Shown: positions 1 through 11,233 of the stretch, one piece after another
Numbering within the stretch: the first letter of the stretch is position 1
How the letters are laid out: each line of letters begins with the position of its first letter
From: Ceratotherium simum simum
Lineage: Eukaryota; Chordata; Mammalia; Perissodactyla; Rhinocerotidae
Assembly (NCBI RefSeq): GCF_000283155.1
Contig: NW_004454207.1
Span: 4,518,849-4,582,848, forward strand
Length of the DNA stretch: 64,000 bases
Direction: 5' to 3'
Program-made: the position numbers and the translations under genes
Notes under the pieces: generated by a model
Told to the model about the DNA's origin: nothing
Database searches by the model: none
What the model saw: the letters and a program-made list of their open reading frames with translations, nothing else

Positions 1-95
1 ACTATAGCTTTGTAGTATATTTTGAAATCAGGGAGTGTGATACCTCCAGCTTTGTTCTTTTTTCTCAGGATTCCTTTAGCTATTCGGGGTCTTTT
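1..95 (-). mobile_element. L1 ORF2 fragment, cut by window edge
   Basis: The opening sequence (TAGTATATTTTGAAATCAGG followed by CTCCAGCTTTGTTC) is the reverse complement of the L1 ORF2 stretch upstream of the C-terminal third. It ends near GGGGTCTTTT. The rest of the element would lie to the left of the window. No open frame survives. Confidence 0.7.
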
Positions 96-1689
96 GTTAT
101 TCAAACAAAATCCTTTTCTTACAGAAACTTGCATCATGATTCCCAGCATTTATACTGTCCAATTTACTTTGGATCTAATTCCAGTGCCTTGAATTCTATT
201 ATTCCAGAAAGTCCCCTGCACATTTTCAGGTCATTCCAGAATTCTGCATGTATATATGTGTTGAAAAATCTCCTTAGTTTTTGGAAGTCGTCTAAAACTG
301 TCCTGCATGAACTTGCTATTCTATTGCCCCACAAACTCAGACACTATTTTACCTTCTCTCTATGTATTTACATATTCTTGTTTCTGACTGCAAGAAACTT
401 AAAAACTCCTAATATTATGCCTGTCCCTTTTGCTGGATCTGGGACTATAACAAACTAAGAAGTGAGTCATTTGTCTTTCCCGGTCCAATACGCCTCCCTT
501 TCTGCACCAAGACCTCACTCTAATACTTTCATACCGATTCACTCAGTTGAACATAGTATTTGCCGTTAAATTTGCCCTGAACTGCTTTCGCCCACTAACA
601 TGTAAATGTGCTTGAGTAACTTGAGTCAAATATCAAAGCACTGTTCTCAGTATTAAAGTAAGTGTCAAAAATGCATTTTGGGTACTTTTCCAATATTCTA
701 CCTCTGTGACTCCAGCTACTTCCTTTTTCCAGGGGCGGGGGGAGGACTTTATTATTAGGGGCAATAACAATAGTATGACACAGTCTAGCAAAATTTCATA
801 ATTTTTTTTAGTGCGGCTGCACTGATAGGTTGCTAAAAAGAAAAGGTAAAAGGAAACTGATGTCAAGAGCAAAGCTTCCTTGCAAATCTAGTATTTACTG
901 CTCTGGAATCTCTTAAAGCACTTAAGATCTTAGTCATTAAAGGTGGAGGTATGTCTTATAGAGGAGCTATCTTCTAAAGTCTGTGCTTAGGGTAGAATTG
1001 AGTATAGTCAGAATTTCCCTAGAAAATTCATTAGGAAAGTGTCACAATAGAGTGTCACCCATATCTTGGTGAATCCAAACCTTCATTTTAACACCAAATA
1101 AAGTATTTGGTTTGCTTTTATTTATCTTTGGGGGGAGGGTCATGTAATACAATAAATACATGCATTATATCTTTAAAACTAGAATCACCTCAGCAAGATT
1201 CTCTTAAGAGGCACAAGGGATTTGAGAATGAATGAAAAAAGGAAAAACAATTATATTTACCATTCTATACACATTGAATGGAATAGACCTTCTTTATTCT
1301 AAGATTTGAAGGCCAGATATAAGTGAGGTTGCTCACATAGTTAAGGCCAAACTCAGAACTGAAATCTGCTCTTCCTCTTAGACAAACCTCTTGAGGAAGG
1401 CTTCTTACCACATCTCCACTTGGATCTCTCTCTCTGTTGTCTCACTCCATTCTAGTGTCTATTCCCATTACTCCAGCAAAACAGTACTTGCTAAGGTCCA
1501 GCAATGATCTCCTTGTCACTTTATCCAGTGGACCTGCTTCAGCCTGAATTTGAAGTGAGTTTTTGCAGTAGCATTTGGCTATACCAACCACTAGGTTTCT
1601 GAGACAACTCCTGCTTTTCTTCTCCCACTGACACTCTTTAGTGTTCTTTACTGGCTCACCTTCCTCCACCAAGTCTTTAAGATGTTAAA
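96..1689. other. Unassigned sequence, no gene seen
   Basis: I recognise no repeat family or convincing exon here. Frames are short and compositionally unlike coding sequence. The right-hand part (about 1395-1690) is pyrimidine-rich like the L2 that follows and may be a decayed continuation of it. Confidence 0.5.
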
Positions 1690-2404
1690 GTTAGAACTTG
1701 GCTCTGTCCTTTCTCTCCTTGTGTGATCTCCTCTACACCCAGGGCTGCAATTAGCATTGGTAAGCTATTAACCCTGGGATATTCTAACCAGACTTCCTGT
1801 TCTAAGTCTAGACATATATACCCACCATCAACTCAGCAGTTCCAGGTGTCCATCACAAAATGTCAAAAACAACTCATAATCTACCCCCAGACCTGGTCTT
1901 CCAGTCCCCATCTTAATGGATGGCACCGTTCTCCATCCATTTATACCAGAAAGAAACCTGACCTTCATTCACGGCCCCTCTCCTTTCTACTTCTTTCCCT
2001 CTTCACTGCCATCCCCTTCTTCAGTTCACAGCATCTCTCGCCTGAGCAATAATCTCAGGCAGTGTCTGGGCATCCCCTTTGACTCTCTGGAATCCTTTCT
2101 CCATATTACATCCAGTAATATTCAGGACCCATTGAAAATGCTCAACCTATCATATCATTCCCCAAATTAAAATCTTCAAGTGGCTTCCACAGCTCTTAGC
2201 CCATGATTAAATTCCCTAACTTGGCCTACAGGCCCCTGAATGATCTGGCCCTTGCCTACCTTCCTGGCATCATTTTTCCCCCTCTCCCCCTCTTTATGAT
2301 CTGGTCCCATCTGTCTGCCTGGAATTGTCCTCCATCTCAGCCTTCCACCTTCGCCTCTTCATGGTGGCTTTCAGCTCATCATTTGCTCAGAAAAGGTATC
2401 TCTC
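1690..2404 (+). mobile_element. L2 (LINE2) fragment, left part
   Basis: The text follows the C-terminal reverse-transcriptase region and 3' UTR of L2: a degraded fingers-to-thumb region, then CTTCAAGTGGCTTCCACAG and the stretch reading CCTACAGGCCCCTGAATGATCTGGCCC. It is interrupted at 2404 by a younger L1 and resumes at 4948, so the two pieces are one ancient element. No intact frame remains. Confidence 0.75.
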
Positions 2405-2654
2405 TGCCAACTCTCGCCACTTTTATTCAACATAGTATTGAAAGTCCTAGCCAGAGCAATTAGGTGAGAAAAAGAATTAAAAGGCATCCAAATTGGATGG
2501 AATAAATTGGAAAGGAAGAAATAAAACTGTCACTATTTTCAGATATGATATTATATATAGAAAACCCTGAAGACTCCACAGGAAAAAACTATTAGAACTG
2601 ATAGATGAATTCAGTAAAGTTGCAGGATACAAAATCAGTGTATAAAAATCTGTT

Positions 2655-2898
2655 GGGGCCGGCCCAGTGGTGTAGTAGTTAAGTTTGTGTGCTTCGCTTC
2701 AGCGGCCCGGGGTTTGCAGGTTCGGATCCTGAGTGCGGACCTATGCACCACTCATCAAGCCATGCTGTGGCAGGCATCCCACATACAAAATAGACGAAGA
2801 TGGGCACAGATGTTAGCTCAGGGCTAATCGTCTTCACCAAAAAGAGGAAGACTGGCAACAGATGTTAGCTCAGGTCTTATCTTTCTCACACAAAAAAT
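2655..2898 (+). mobile_element. ERE SINE (long-tail type) in L1
   Basis: tRNA-derived head GGGGCCGGCCCAGTGGTGTA with B-box-like GGTTCGGATCC, then the tail GATGTTAGCTCAGGGCTAAT, which occurs twice in diverged form. Flanked by the exact 8-bp duplication AATCTGTT (2647-2654 and 2899-2906). L1 ORF2 reads through both sides, so the ERE is younger than the L1. Confidence 0.92.
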
Positions 2899-4350
2899 AA
2901 TCTGTTACATTTCTACACATTAATAATGAACTATCAGAGAAATTAAGAAAACTATCTCATTTACAATTGTATCAAAAAGGGTGAAATGCCTAGGAATAAA
3001 CTTAACCAAGGAGGTGAAAGACTTGTACAGTGAAAACTGTAAGACATTAATGAAAGAAATTGAAGACATGAATAAAAGGAAAGATATTCCATGCTCATGG
3101 ACTGGATGAATTAATATTATTAAAATGTCCATACTACTCAAAACAATCTAAAGATTCAATGCAATCCCTATCAAAATTCCAATGACATTTTTCACAAAAA
3201 TAGAACGAACAATCCTAAAATTTGTATGGAACCACAAAAGACTCTGAATAGCCAAAGTAGTCTTGAGAAAGAAGAACAAAGCTGGGGGCATCATGCTCCC
3301 TGGTTTCAACCTATGTTAGAAAGCTGTAGTAATCAAAACAGTATGGTATTGGCATAAAAACAGATGCATAGATCAATGGAACAGAACTGAGAGCCCAGAA
3401 ATAAACCTACACATATGTGGTCAATTAACTTACAACAAAGGAGCCAAGATTATACAATGGGCAAAGGACAGTCTCTTCAATAAATGGTGTTGGGAAAACT
3501 GTACAGCCACAAGCAAAAGAATGAAACTGGACCACTATCTTATACCATTCACAAAAATTAACTCAAAATGGATTAAAGACTTGAATGTAAGACCTGAAAC
3601 CATAAAACTCCTAGAAGAAAACATAGGTGGTAAGCTCTTTGACATTGGTCTTGTCAATGATTTTTTAGATCTGATGCCAAAAACAAAGGCAAAAAAAGTA
3701 AAAACAAGTGGGACTACATCAAACTAAAAAGCTTCTGCACAGCAAAGGAGATCATCAACAAAATGAAAAGGCAATCTATAGAATGGGAGAAAATATTTGC
3801 AAATCATATATATATATCTGATAAGAGGCTAATATTCAAAATATATAAAGAACTCATACAACTCAATAGCAAAAAAACAAACAATCCAGTTAAAAAACGG
3901 GCAGAAGACTTGAATGGACATTTTTCCAAAGAAGACAGACGGCCAACAGGTACACGAAAAGGTGCTTGACATCATTAATCATTAGTGAAATACAAATCGA
4001 AACCACAATGATATATCACCTCACACCTGTTAGAATGGCTATTATAAAAAAGACAAAAAATAACCAGCATTGGTGAGGATGTGGAGAAAAGGGAACACTT
4101 GTGCACTGTTGGTGTGAATGTAAATTAGTGCAACCACCATGGAAAATAGTATGGAGGTTCCTCTAAAATTAAAAATAGAATTACCATATGACCCAGCAAT
4201 TCCACATCTGGGTATTTATCTGAAGAAACCAAAAACACTAACTCGAAAACATGTATGCATCCGTACATTCACTGCAGCATTATTTACAATAGCCAAGATA
4301 TGAAAACAACCTAAGTGTCTGTCAATGGATTAATGGATAACGAAAATGTG

Positions 4351-4352
<2 letters not shown>

Positions 4353-4399
<47 letters not shown>
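4353..4399. repeat. (AC)n microsatellite
   Basis: A run of about 20 AC units, interrupted once by ATAT, inside the 3' part of the L1. It is long enough to be length-polymorphic. Confidence 0.95.
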
Positions 4400-4947
4400 A
4401 ATGGAATATTATTTGGCCATAAAAAAGAATGAAATCTTGTCATTTGCAACAACATGGATGGACCTTGAGGGCATTATGCTAACTGAAATAAGTCAGGCAG
4501 AGAAAGACAAATCTCATATGATCTCATTTATATGTGGAAGCTAAAAAACAAACAAACAAACAAAAATGGGCTCATAGAACAAAGAACAGATTGATGATTG
4601 CCAGAGGTGGAGGGTGGGAGGTGGGCAAAATGGGTAAAAAGGGTCAAAAGGCACAAACTTCCAGTTATAAAATAGATAAGTCATGGGAATGCAGTGTAGA
4701 ACATGGTGACTACAGTTAATAATAATGTACTGTGTATTTGAAAGTTGCCAAGAGAGTAGATATTAAAAGTGCTCATCCCAAGAAAAAAAATTTTTGTAAC
4801 TATGTATGGTGACAGATGTTAACTAGACTTATTGTGGTGACCATTTCTCACTATGTACAAATATCATATAATTACATTGTACACCTGAAACTAATATAAT
4901 GTTACATATCAATTATACCTCAACAAAAAAATGAAAAGTTATCTCTC

Positions 4948-5175
4948 ATCCCAAGGATGTGGTCAGGTCCTGCTATTAGATGTTCTCATGACACTACCAT
5001 GTTTTCTTCATAGCACTTATTACAGCTTATATTTAGATATTTGTGTCATTTTTATTAATGCCTTTCTCCCCATTAGACGATAAACTTCACAAGGGAAGGG
5101 GTGGTGTTCACCATTGAGTCCCCAGCACTCAACATATACCTGCCACATGGGTGGAGCCCACCTGATGAAGGAATT
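4948..5175 (+). mobile_element. L2 fragment, right part (3' end)
   Basis: Continuation of the L2 interrupted at 2404: CATAGCACTTATTACAGCTT, CCCATTAGACGATAAACTTC and CCCCAGCACTCAACATATAC are the familiar L2 3'-UTR landmarks, degraded. Confidence 0.75.
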
Positions 5176-5898
5176 AATTCCTGGGATTTAAGAAATAGAC
5201 TATTCTGAAGTTCTAGGCTAGCCTTCCCCTTCCTTGTTTCTGGCTTTTTCCCCCAGGTATGTCAATCAATTAACATTTACCAAGCACAGGTTTAGGCAAA
5301 GCATATAACTTGGTGCTGTGGGAAAAACAACAAGTAAAAGACACAGTGGCTGTTCTCAAAGAACCTAGAATAGCTGGTCTGCAGCCCTAATGGGAATTGT
5401 AGGTCAGTAGGGCCATTGTCTTTCCAAGCCTCACAAAGGCATTCCTTCCGTCATTGGTCATGGACTCACTAGAGCAGGATAGTGTGGGGGCTCACCCACA
5501 TATCGAGTGAGTTGGAAGGGGTTCCCCCAGCCTTTCTTACTCTACTCACATCACAGCAGAGACGACTATCACACCAGAGCAGTTTCTCAAGTGCTGTTCT
5601 CTATCTCTATAGGCCTGCATTTCCCCAAGGAGATCCATTAGAACACTAATTCCATAGTTTACTCTGGGCCAAAAGGTTTCCATCATCATATAATTTTGAG
5701 AAATGCTGCATTAAACAAAATTAAAGTTTTCCCCCATAGAATTTTTCAGAATCTTTAGTATGCTAATGTGCATGACAAATCTCTGAGAATATTATGTATT
5801 TCCCAAATTTATAAAGCCATGGAATCCTCTTTTCAAGCAATATATTTTGGGAATAAGTATCTGGATCAATATTTGTCTGTTATCTTTCTGTGGATCAG
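5176..5898. other. Unassigned sequence
   Basis: No gene seen. About 5260-5360 resembles a widely dispersed ancient mammalian repeat (ATTTACCAAGCACAGG...GGTGCTGTGGG), too decayed to name. The last 25 bases are moderately pyrimidine-rich and end in CAG at 5898, a possible splice acceptor for the candidate exon. Confidence 0.4.
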
Positions 5899-5931
5899 TT
5901 AAATATGTGAAATATGTTTGCAACTCATAAG

Positions 5932-6154
5932 ATGGAAGATCATCATGAGAGCCAGCCATTATTGCTCTCTGCTCCGCAGGATTTCAGCCAATCCACACAG
6001 GGCTTTGGGCCCGAGGTCATGGCCCATAGGAAGTTATTACCTCCAGGAAACACACCCGGCTTTGTTGGCTTTCCTTCACTAAGGGCAAATCCAAGTAGAC
6101 CTCAAGGGCATTATGAGAATCCTAATGTAGGAGATTTCCTTATAGACACTAAAT
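5932..6154 (+). CDS. Candidate 5' coding exon, protein not identified
   Basis: An ATG at 5932 in a good Kozak setting (A at -3, G at +4: AAGATGGA) opens 74 codons free of stops, then meets AAAT|GTAAGT, a strong splice donor with GT at 6155. The exon would leave phase 1. The translation starts MEDHHESQPLLLSAPQDF and continues with a Pro/Gly/Ser-rich, hydrophilic stretch ending near YENPNVGDFLIDTK. This looks like a soluble or cytoplasmic N-terminal tail; no signal peptide or membrane span is visible. An upstream in-frame ATG lies at 5914 in a weaker context, and a possible acceptor AG at 5897-5898 would make this the second exon. The local composition is less AT-rich and not repeat-derived. 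I do not recognise the family. It could instead be a chance frame; the window contains no confirmed downstream exon. Confidence 0.42.
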
Positions 6155-6967
6155 GTAAGTACGTTTAAAGTTAATAGCATTTTCTAAGAATTGGCAGAGT
6201 TGGATATAACTGCATATAATCCTTTCATCTCAGCCTGCCTCTCTTTCTGTGTTAATGGCATTTTCTTTCTGAGTCTTCTTTTCCATCTTGATGTTTCTCT
6301 GAAGACAGAAATTCTGCTGAGTACTTCACTTCATGCCAGTAGTATTTTCTTCTTCTCTTACATCTTTGAATTTCAATGGTTCTGGCACTGATCTTTGGTA
6401 CTTGTACCTATTAATCCTTCCATTTCATGGCTTAAAATCAATATACTTTTTAATCAAAAGTTCAGGGGGAAAAGGTGATCTGTGAGCTACCTATATATAA
6501 ATGGATTTTATTTACCCCAAGTACATCTTTCTATATGTATTGAATCTAATGTTCTTTGACTTTACTATAGGTGAAATTTCCGCATTCCTTTTCTTGCCCA
6601 CAGGACTCATTATTCAATATTATATTTTCCTGCCCTCCAGTAAACAGCATGCGTAATAGTATTAGACTGTTTGCCAGGCAGTTCCTAAACAAACATGGCC
6701 TGAATCAAATGAACTGAAAGTTCAAAGTTCTATGGTTTCAGAAAGGTACAAGGGATAGAAATCTGCTTTGTTGCCCCTTAACAATAAGCTTGGAAAAGCC
6801 AATCAATTATGATGGAGATATAGAGGCAACAAAGAAAATATCACTTCTGAAAGTAGGGCCTGGTAACCTTAGAGAGAGATCAATAAAAAGTCTTTGGACC
6901 TTTTCAAAAAGTGTGTTCGAAGGAATCAGGAATCAATGAAAAAGGAGCCAGAATCTGATTAAGAAAG
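6155..6967. other. Unassigned, possibly intron
   Basis: If the preceding exon is real this is the start of its intron, beginning GTAAGTACG. It is AT-rich with no repeat that I can name and no further exon that I would defend. Confidence 0.4.
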
Positions 6968-7066
6968 ACTGGGGTGGGGCCGAAGATTCTGCATTTCTAA
7001 CTAGCACCTAAGTCATGTGATACTGCAGTGCGTGGACCACACTTTGACTAACAAGGCTTTAGAAAT
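6968..7066 (+). mobile_element. MER20-like hAT fragment
   Basis: GGTGGGGCCGAAGATTCTGC followed by CGTGGACCACACTTTGACTA is the 3' half of a MER20-type non-autonomous hAT-Charlie element. Confidence 0.6.
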
Positions 7067-7082
7067 GTTAGAAAGACCATCT

Positions 7083-7180
7083 CAGGGCCCACCCCAGACC
7101 TGCTGCATCAGAAGCTGCATGTAGACAAGATCCCAGGTCCCCAGGTGGTTCATATGCACATTCAAGTTTGAAAAGCACTG
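7083..7180 (-). mobile_element. MER20-like hAT fragment, opposite strand
   Basis: CCACCCCAGACCTGCTGCAT and AAGTTTGAAAAGCACTGAG match the reverse complement of MER20. Its partner 17 bases upstream has the opposite orientation, so these are two insertions, or an inverted half of one. Confidence 0.55.
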
Positions 7181-7850
7181 AGCTAAAGGACTCCTACCTT
7201 TTACTCCAAAGTCCTGTTTCCTAAGGGCCTTCCCATTTTATTTGACTATTCATCATTCCCTTGGCTGCAACAATTGTGGTTAGAAGCTGTTATGATCTTT
7301 TGTGGATTTTGCAAGCTAAATAGTTTGTGGCCTTTTATAAGTGGGTTATGTTATATGTGTATATTCTTTAAAATGAATTCAACATTTATTGAGTGTTCTC
7401 TAGGTGCCGTGTACTGTGCTGGGCATAGCGTTACAAAGAAGAATAAGATGTGGTCTCTATCCTCAGGGAATTACAGCCTTAGGGTGGGGTGGCCCTGGCC
7501 CAGATTTAACACATGGGGTGTCACTTTCACAAAAGGAGCTATTTTTGTCTTGAAACTTCTTCATTTTATACTCTGATAATTAAAAGGATGACACTGAAAT
7601 TTTCCAGCTGGCCATGCCCCAGAAATCCATAGATTCCAGATGCATTTACCATAAGTAATCCTATACAAACCTGGTATATCCTGACAAAAACATTCTATAG
7701 GTAAGGATTCTCCATTGGCAAATACTGTCAGGAAGCCCAACTAGCAAATCTACAAGATTTGCTCAGGTCATTTCTCCCTGGTGTTTTCCAGGGTGCAAAA
7801 AGCTAGATTGCAGATCAGCTGTTAACCCTTTCCTTCCCACTTGCATAGAT
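7181..7850. other. Mostly unassigned
   Basis: About 7372-7490 (ACATTTATTGAGTGTTCTCT...GTGCTGGGCAT) belongs to a common ancient mammalian repeat that I cannot name safely. The rest shows nothing. Confidence 0.4.
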
Positions 7851-8045
7851 GTGTCATGCCAGGAGCTAGCTGATGCAGTGTACAGTTTAGAGTGTGGGCT
7901 TTGCTTTTCAGAGGCAGAAGGACAGGAGAGACAAATTTCTAAGAGGCTTATGTGGAAAATAGCTGACCCTAGTCTAACAAAACTCATCCTGGAAATGCAG
8001 CATCTAAAGCAGGGGAGGCACTCAATAAATATTTGTTGAATGAAT
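7851..8045 (+). mobile_element. MIR/L2-type 3' end
   Basis: The segment ends in CTCAATAAATATTTGTTGAA, the shared 3' tail of L2 and MIR elements, and its middle (TTTAGAGTGTGGGCTTTGC) resembles the MIR head. Weakly conserved. Confidence 0.5.
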
Positions 8046-9153
8046 AGAAATGCAAATCTGCCTTAGGGCAAACAGCTTAGAACACTAACCATTACACATC
8101 CCTGTGCTAGTGTTGAGGACATTAATGATTAACCCACCTCCACACTGATGGGAGCATACCCCTGTGCAAGGTTCATCTTGCACAGTTAAAAATACAGGGT
8201 GTGCCCTGACCTCTATTTGGCAGGGTCCAATTGTTAGAACTGCTGGTGTGATCACTAGTAATAAATGGCTCTATGTTTATTCTCATTTCAAAAATCACTT
8301 TGATATTCAGCTTTGCAAAAACGAATTCAGATGTTTAATGCTCCACTGAGAATTAACAGATTCATTTAATGTTTGAAACCCATTAGCAAAACAGAGCTTA
8401 TTCTGGGGACCAATTATTCAACATTCTGAGGCTCTTCAGAGCACATAGACACCTCAACAGGTGCTGTTTACAGCTTTCTACCATATAAGATGGTCCTTGG
8501 AAACAGAAAATACTACACAAACTCTCTCTTGGCAATCACTCCTGTTAAGTAAGGATGTTTCATTTGGGTGTTAATTAAATGGATTTTGCTTTGCTGGATC
8601 TGTGAAATCGCTGTTTCTTGTTTAGCTTCTATAGGTAAACCATAACTCTACTAAATTTTCTCTTTTTATATTCTTTCTATTAAAAAAAGGATTCCTGAAA
8701 CCAGGGCTAGCTACCAAGTATTCCCAGGATGGGAGAGAAGAGCAGGGCTTCTATATTATGATTAGGCCCAAAGAAATGTCACTGGGAGGCAGATGGGGAA
8801 AGAACAGTTATTTTGTGTAGTATAGCAACTCTGCCTGCCACTCGTGAGACCAGAGTGAAAGGACAAGTTTGCATCTACAAATAGGTTCCACAAATAGCCA
8901 CTGAACAAAAGCAGCAATGCTCAGGCTTTGTTGCCAACACAAAGATTAGATTCCTTCTTCCCAAATGAGGAAAGTGCTGGGTTGTACTGGAAAGTGCTCT
9001 TGGCTCAAAAAACCCTTTGATTAGATCGTGAGATGGTCAGGATATTATGTCATGGATTTCTCTTTACACGTAAGGAAGTATGGGACCTTTGAAATTCATA
9101 TGTGTCTCTGTAAATCCAGGCACCTCCCATAAATCATCAGAATGGTTTTTAAC
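8046..9153. other. Unassigned sequence
   Basis: No recognisable repeat or gene; moderate AT content and only short frames. Confidence 0.5.
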
Positions 9154-9264
9154 TGTTAAAAACAAGACAACAGGCCCAAAATGCAGTCACTTATGCTAAG
9201 CCCCACATTACCAAACCAAGACAATTATAGCTTCAACTCTCCCAGAAATGAAATCTTAAATCAG

Positions 9265-10168
9265 TGTTAAAAAGGAAACAACAGGCCCCAAATGGAGTCA
9301 CTTATGCTAAGCCCCACATCAGCAAACCAAGACTTAGTACCTAACCTAATTGCAGTTTCAGCCTCTCCCAGGAATATGACCTTTAATCAGTCAATCTGGA
9401 ACTGCCTGGTCAGTACCAGTGAGGTAATCTGCCCGATAGACCCCCACCTTTCACCAAGGGAAGGTGACCTTGCCTGAAACAATCTACTCTTTGCTAGAAA
9501 CTTTCTTTTTCCACTCTCTTCTGCCTATAAAAGACCTCCATTTTATACAGCTCCTTGTGTCACCGACTAATTGCCCCGAGGAACTCAAGGGAGGTTTTGG
9601 AAGCATTTAACTGTTTCTCTAAATTGTTTTTTGTTTTTTGTTATGCTAAAAGATGCAATCACCAACCACCCTGAACCAGTCCAAACCCCACTGCAAGAGC
9701 AATGCCTGCACAGATGGGCCAAAAGGTGGCCAAGAATGACCTTTGCCTCATTTTACTGCTAAGAGTGCCACCCCAAGAGGAGCTTAGGCCTTATTACTAT
9801 AACATGCAATGTATGTGGAAGCATGTTTTCCAACTGAGCCTGCACAAGTGAATATCTACCTCTCTCTTTTGAATATTCATTCCCCATCACAAATTAAAGG
9901 TCTCTGCTGTCCCGTGCTCAGGGAGCCATGGTTTTGGGAAATAATTTCCCTGTGGGCTCCTTATTTGTGGCAAATAAACTTTACTTTGTGTGACAACTGC
10001 TTCTGGTGAAGGCCCTGATTTCAGCTCACCAAGAAGAGTACCCACTTTGGTTCAGTAACACTTGCACATCCTTTCTATTTGCTAGATGGGAGGTTGCTTG
10101 ATTCATGAATCATTGAATAAAGCCAATCTGATCTTTAAATTTACTCAGTTCATTTTTGTTTTTTAACA
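9265..10168 (+). mobile_element. Solo LTR family B, copy 2, nested in copy 1
   Basis: Starts TGTTAAAAAGGAAACAACAG, and repeats the AATGGAGTCACTTATGCTAA landmark that copy 1 also carries in mutated form. TATA box at 9526-9533 and AATAAA at 10116-10121. It is itself interrupted from 9558 to 10060 by a family C LTR. The end TTTTTTAACA lies beside the duplicated AAATCAG. Confidence 0.78.
9558..10060 (+). mobile_element. Solo LTR family C, innermost
   Basis: A 503-bp segment with TG...CA ends (TGTCACCGACTAATTGCCCC to GGTTCAGTAACA). It is flanked by the exact 4-bp duplication CTTG (9554-9557, 10061-10064). The family B LTR reads correctly across the join. AATAAA lies at 9973-9978 with a TTTACTTTGTGTG downstream element. 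A 4-bp TSD is typical of class I (gammaretrovirus-like) ERVs. I do not know the family name. Confidence 0.82.
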
Positions 10169-10469
10169 AAAATCAGTCAATCAGGAATCGCCTGATGAGC
10201 ACTAGTTAGGTAACCTACCTGATAGAGCCCTGCCGACCCCTAAAGGAAAATAACCTTGCAATAATCAACTCACTTTGTTGCCTAGGATAACTTCCTTGTT
10301 CCCACACCCTTCTGCCTATAAAAGTCTTTCATTACGTACAGCTCCTTGGAGCTCCTTTCTATCTGCTAGACTAGATGTTGCCGATTCCATGAATCATTGA
10401 ATAAAGCCAATAAGTTCTTTAAAATTTACTCAGTTGAATTTTGTTTTATAACAGAACCCAAAATGATAC

Positions 10470-11229
10470 TGTAGGGGAGGAAGAAAAATCCTCTACTCTC
10501 TCTAGGTTCTTCTGGCTGGCCTAAGAATTAAATTGACATGAGACAGGGCCAGCCCCATGGCTTAGCAGTTAAGTGTGCGTGCTCCGCTACTGGCGGCCCG
10601 GGTTCGGATCCCGGGCGTGCACCGCCGCACCAATTCTCCGGCCATGCTGAGGCCACGTCCCACATACAGCAACTAGAAGGATGTGCAGCTGTGACATACA
10701 ACTATCTACTGGGGCTTTGGGGGAAAAACAAATAAATAAATTAAAGTTTAAAATTGACTTGAGACAGAATAACAGGAGAAAACCAAACAAGGCTTTATAA
10801 CATGTATACATGGGAGAAACTCAGGAAAACTGAACAATTTGCCAAAATGGCAGGAGTTCTTATCTTAAATACCATCTTCAGCTAAAGACAATGAGGATGT
10901 TGGTGGTGGGGGAGTCAGTTACAGGAGATTACCAGAAAAGCACAGTAAACAATAGTAAGGTTATTATGCAGATTTAAGTCCCTGCCTTCCGCATTGATAA
11001 GAGTTTCTAGAGATAAGGTCATCCCCCCTTCTTCCTGGTACAGAGAGGGAGATACCTTTACAGATGGAGATTTCCCTCACAAATGTAAATGTCTCTTACA
11101 AAGGGTAAATTCTACTTTTCAGAGCTTCCCCCATCTCTGTAGTTTTTAAAAGTAATAATCCTCATTAGTACAAAATAATCCTCATGCCAAAGAGACACAT
11201 TTTGAAGTGGCCAATTCTGATCCTCCACA
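10470..11229 (-). mobile_element. Solo LTR family A, copy 4, with ERE inside
   Basis: On the minus strand the LTR runs from TGTGGAGGATCAGAATTGGC to CTTCCTCCCCTACA. The flanks are the exact 4-bp duplication ATAC (10466-10469, 11230-11233). Internal landmarks shared with the four other family A copies are a TATTTAAA-type box and ATGTTATTAAA-like polyadenylation region (here reading ATGTTATAAAG). Removing the ERE and its duplication leaves about 539 bp. Confidence 0.88.
10546..10750 (+). mobile_element. ERE SINE (short type) in LTR
   Basis: Head GGGCCAGCCCCATGGCTTAG with B-box GGTTCGGATCC, then AACTAGAAGGATGTGCAGCT and ACTGGGGCTTTGGGGG, ending in an AAATAAATAAA tail. It lacks the TTAGCTCAGGGCTAATC tail of the long type. 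The TSD is 16 bp with one mismatch (10530-10545 and 10751-10766). Confidence 0.93.
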
Positions 11230-11233
11230 ATAC

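Larger units (their letters stand above)
2405..4932 (+). mobile_element. 5'-truncated L1 with TSD, containing an ERE
   Basis: L1 in sense orientation, starting in ORF2 just after the FADD region (ACTCTCGCCACTTTTATTCA) and running through the ORF2 C terminus to the 3' end at ACCTCAACAAAAAAATG. ORF2 is broken by many stops; only pieces of 60-85 residues stay open, for example 3521-3727 and 3763-3969. The flanks GAAAAGGTATCTCTC (2390-2404) and GAAAAGTTATCTCTC (4933-4947) form a 15-bp TSD with one mismatch, showing target-primed insertion into the L2. An ERE later entered at 2655. Confidence 0.9.
9154..10453 (+). mobile_element. Solo LTR family B, copy 1 (outer of nested stack)
   Basis: Class I ERV-like LTR beginning TGTTAAAAACAAGACAACAG and ending TTTTATAACA. 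Its 5' piece is 9154-9264 and its 3' piece is 10169-10453. The gap is filled by a second family B LTR. The 3' piece has a TATA box (TATAAAAG, 10317-10324) and AATAAA (10400-10405). AAATCAG occurs at both edges of the internal insertion (9258-9264, 10170-10176). No clear TSD surrounds the outer copy. Confidence 0.75.

Noticed and set aside
129..458. 109-codon frame at the window start
   Set aside because: No splice signals or recognisable family; the amino acid run is consistent with a chance frame.
7274..7576. 100-codon frame with hydrophobic stretches
   Set aside because: It overlaps an ancient dispersed repeat and has no donor or acceptor in a useful place; not linked to the candidate exon at 5932.
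9154..10453. Possible single provirus with two family B LTRs
   Set aside because: The sequence between the LTR-like parts is another LTR with its own TSD, not a proviral interior, and the outer copy is split at homologous positions, so nesting explains it better.
10546..10625. tRNA-like segment with A- and B-box motifs
   Set aside because: It is the tRNA-derived head of an ERE SINE, as are the others. No cloverleaf with a proper anticodon arm is expected to survive.
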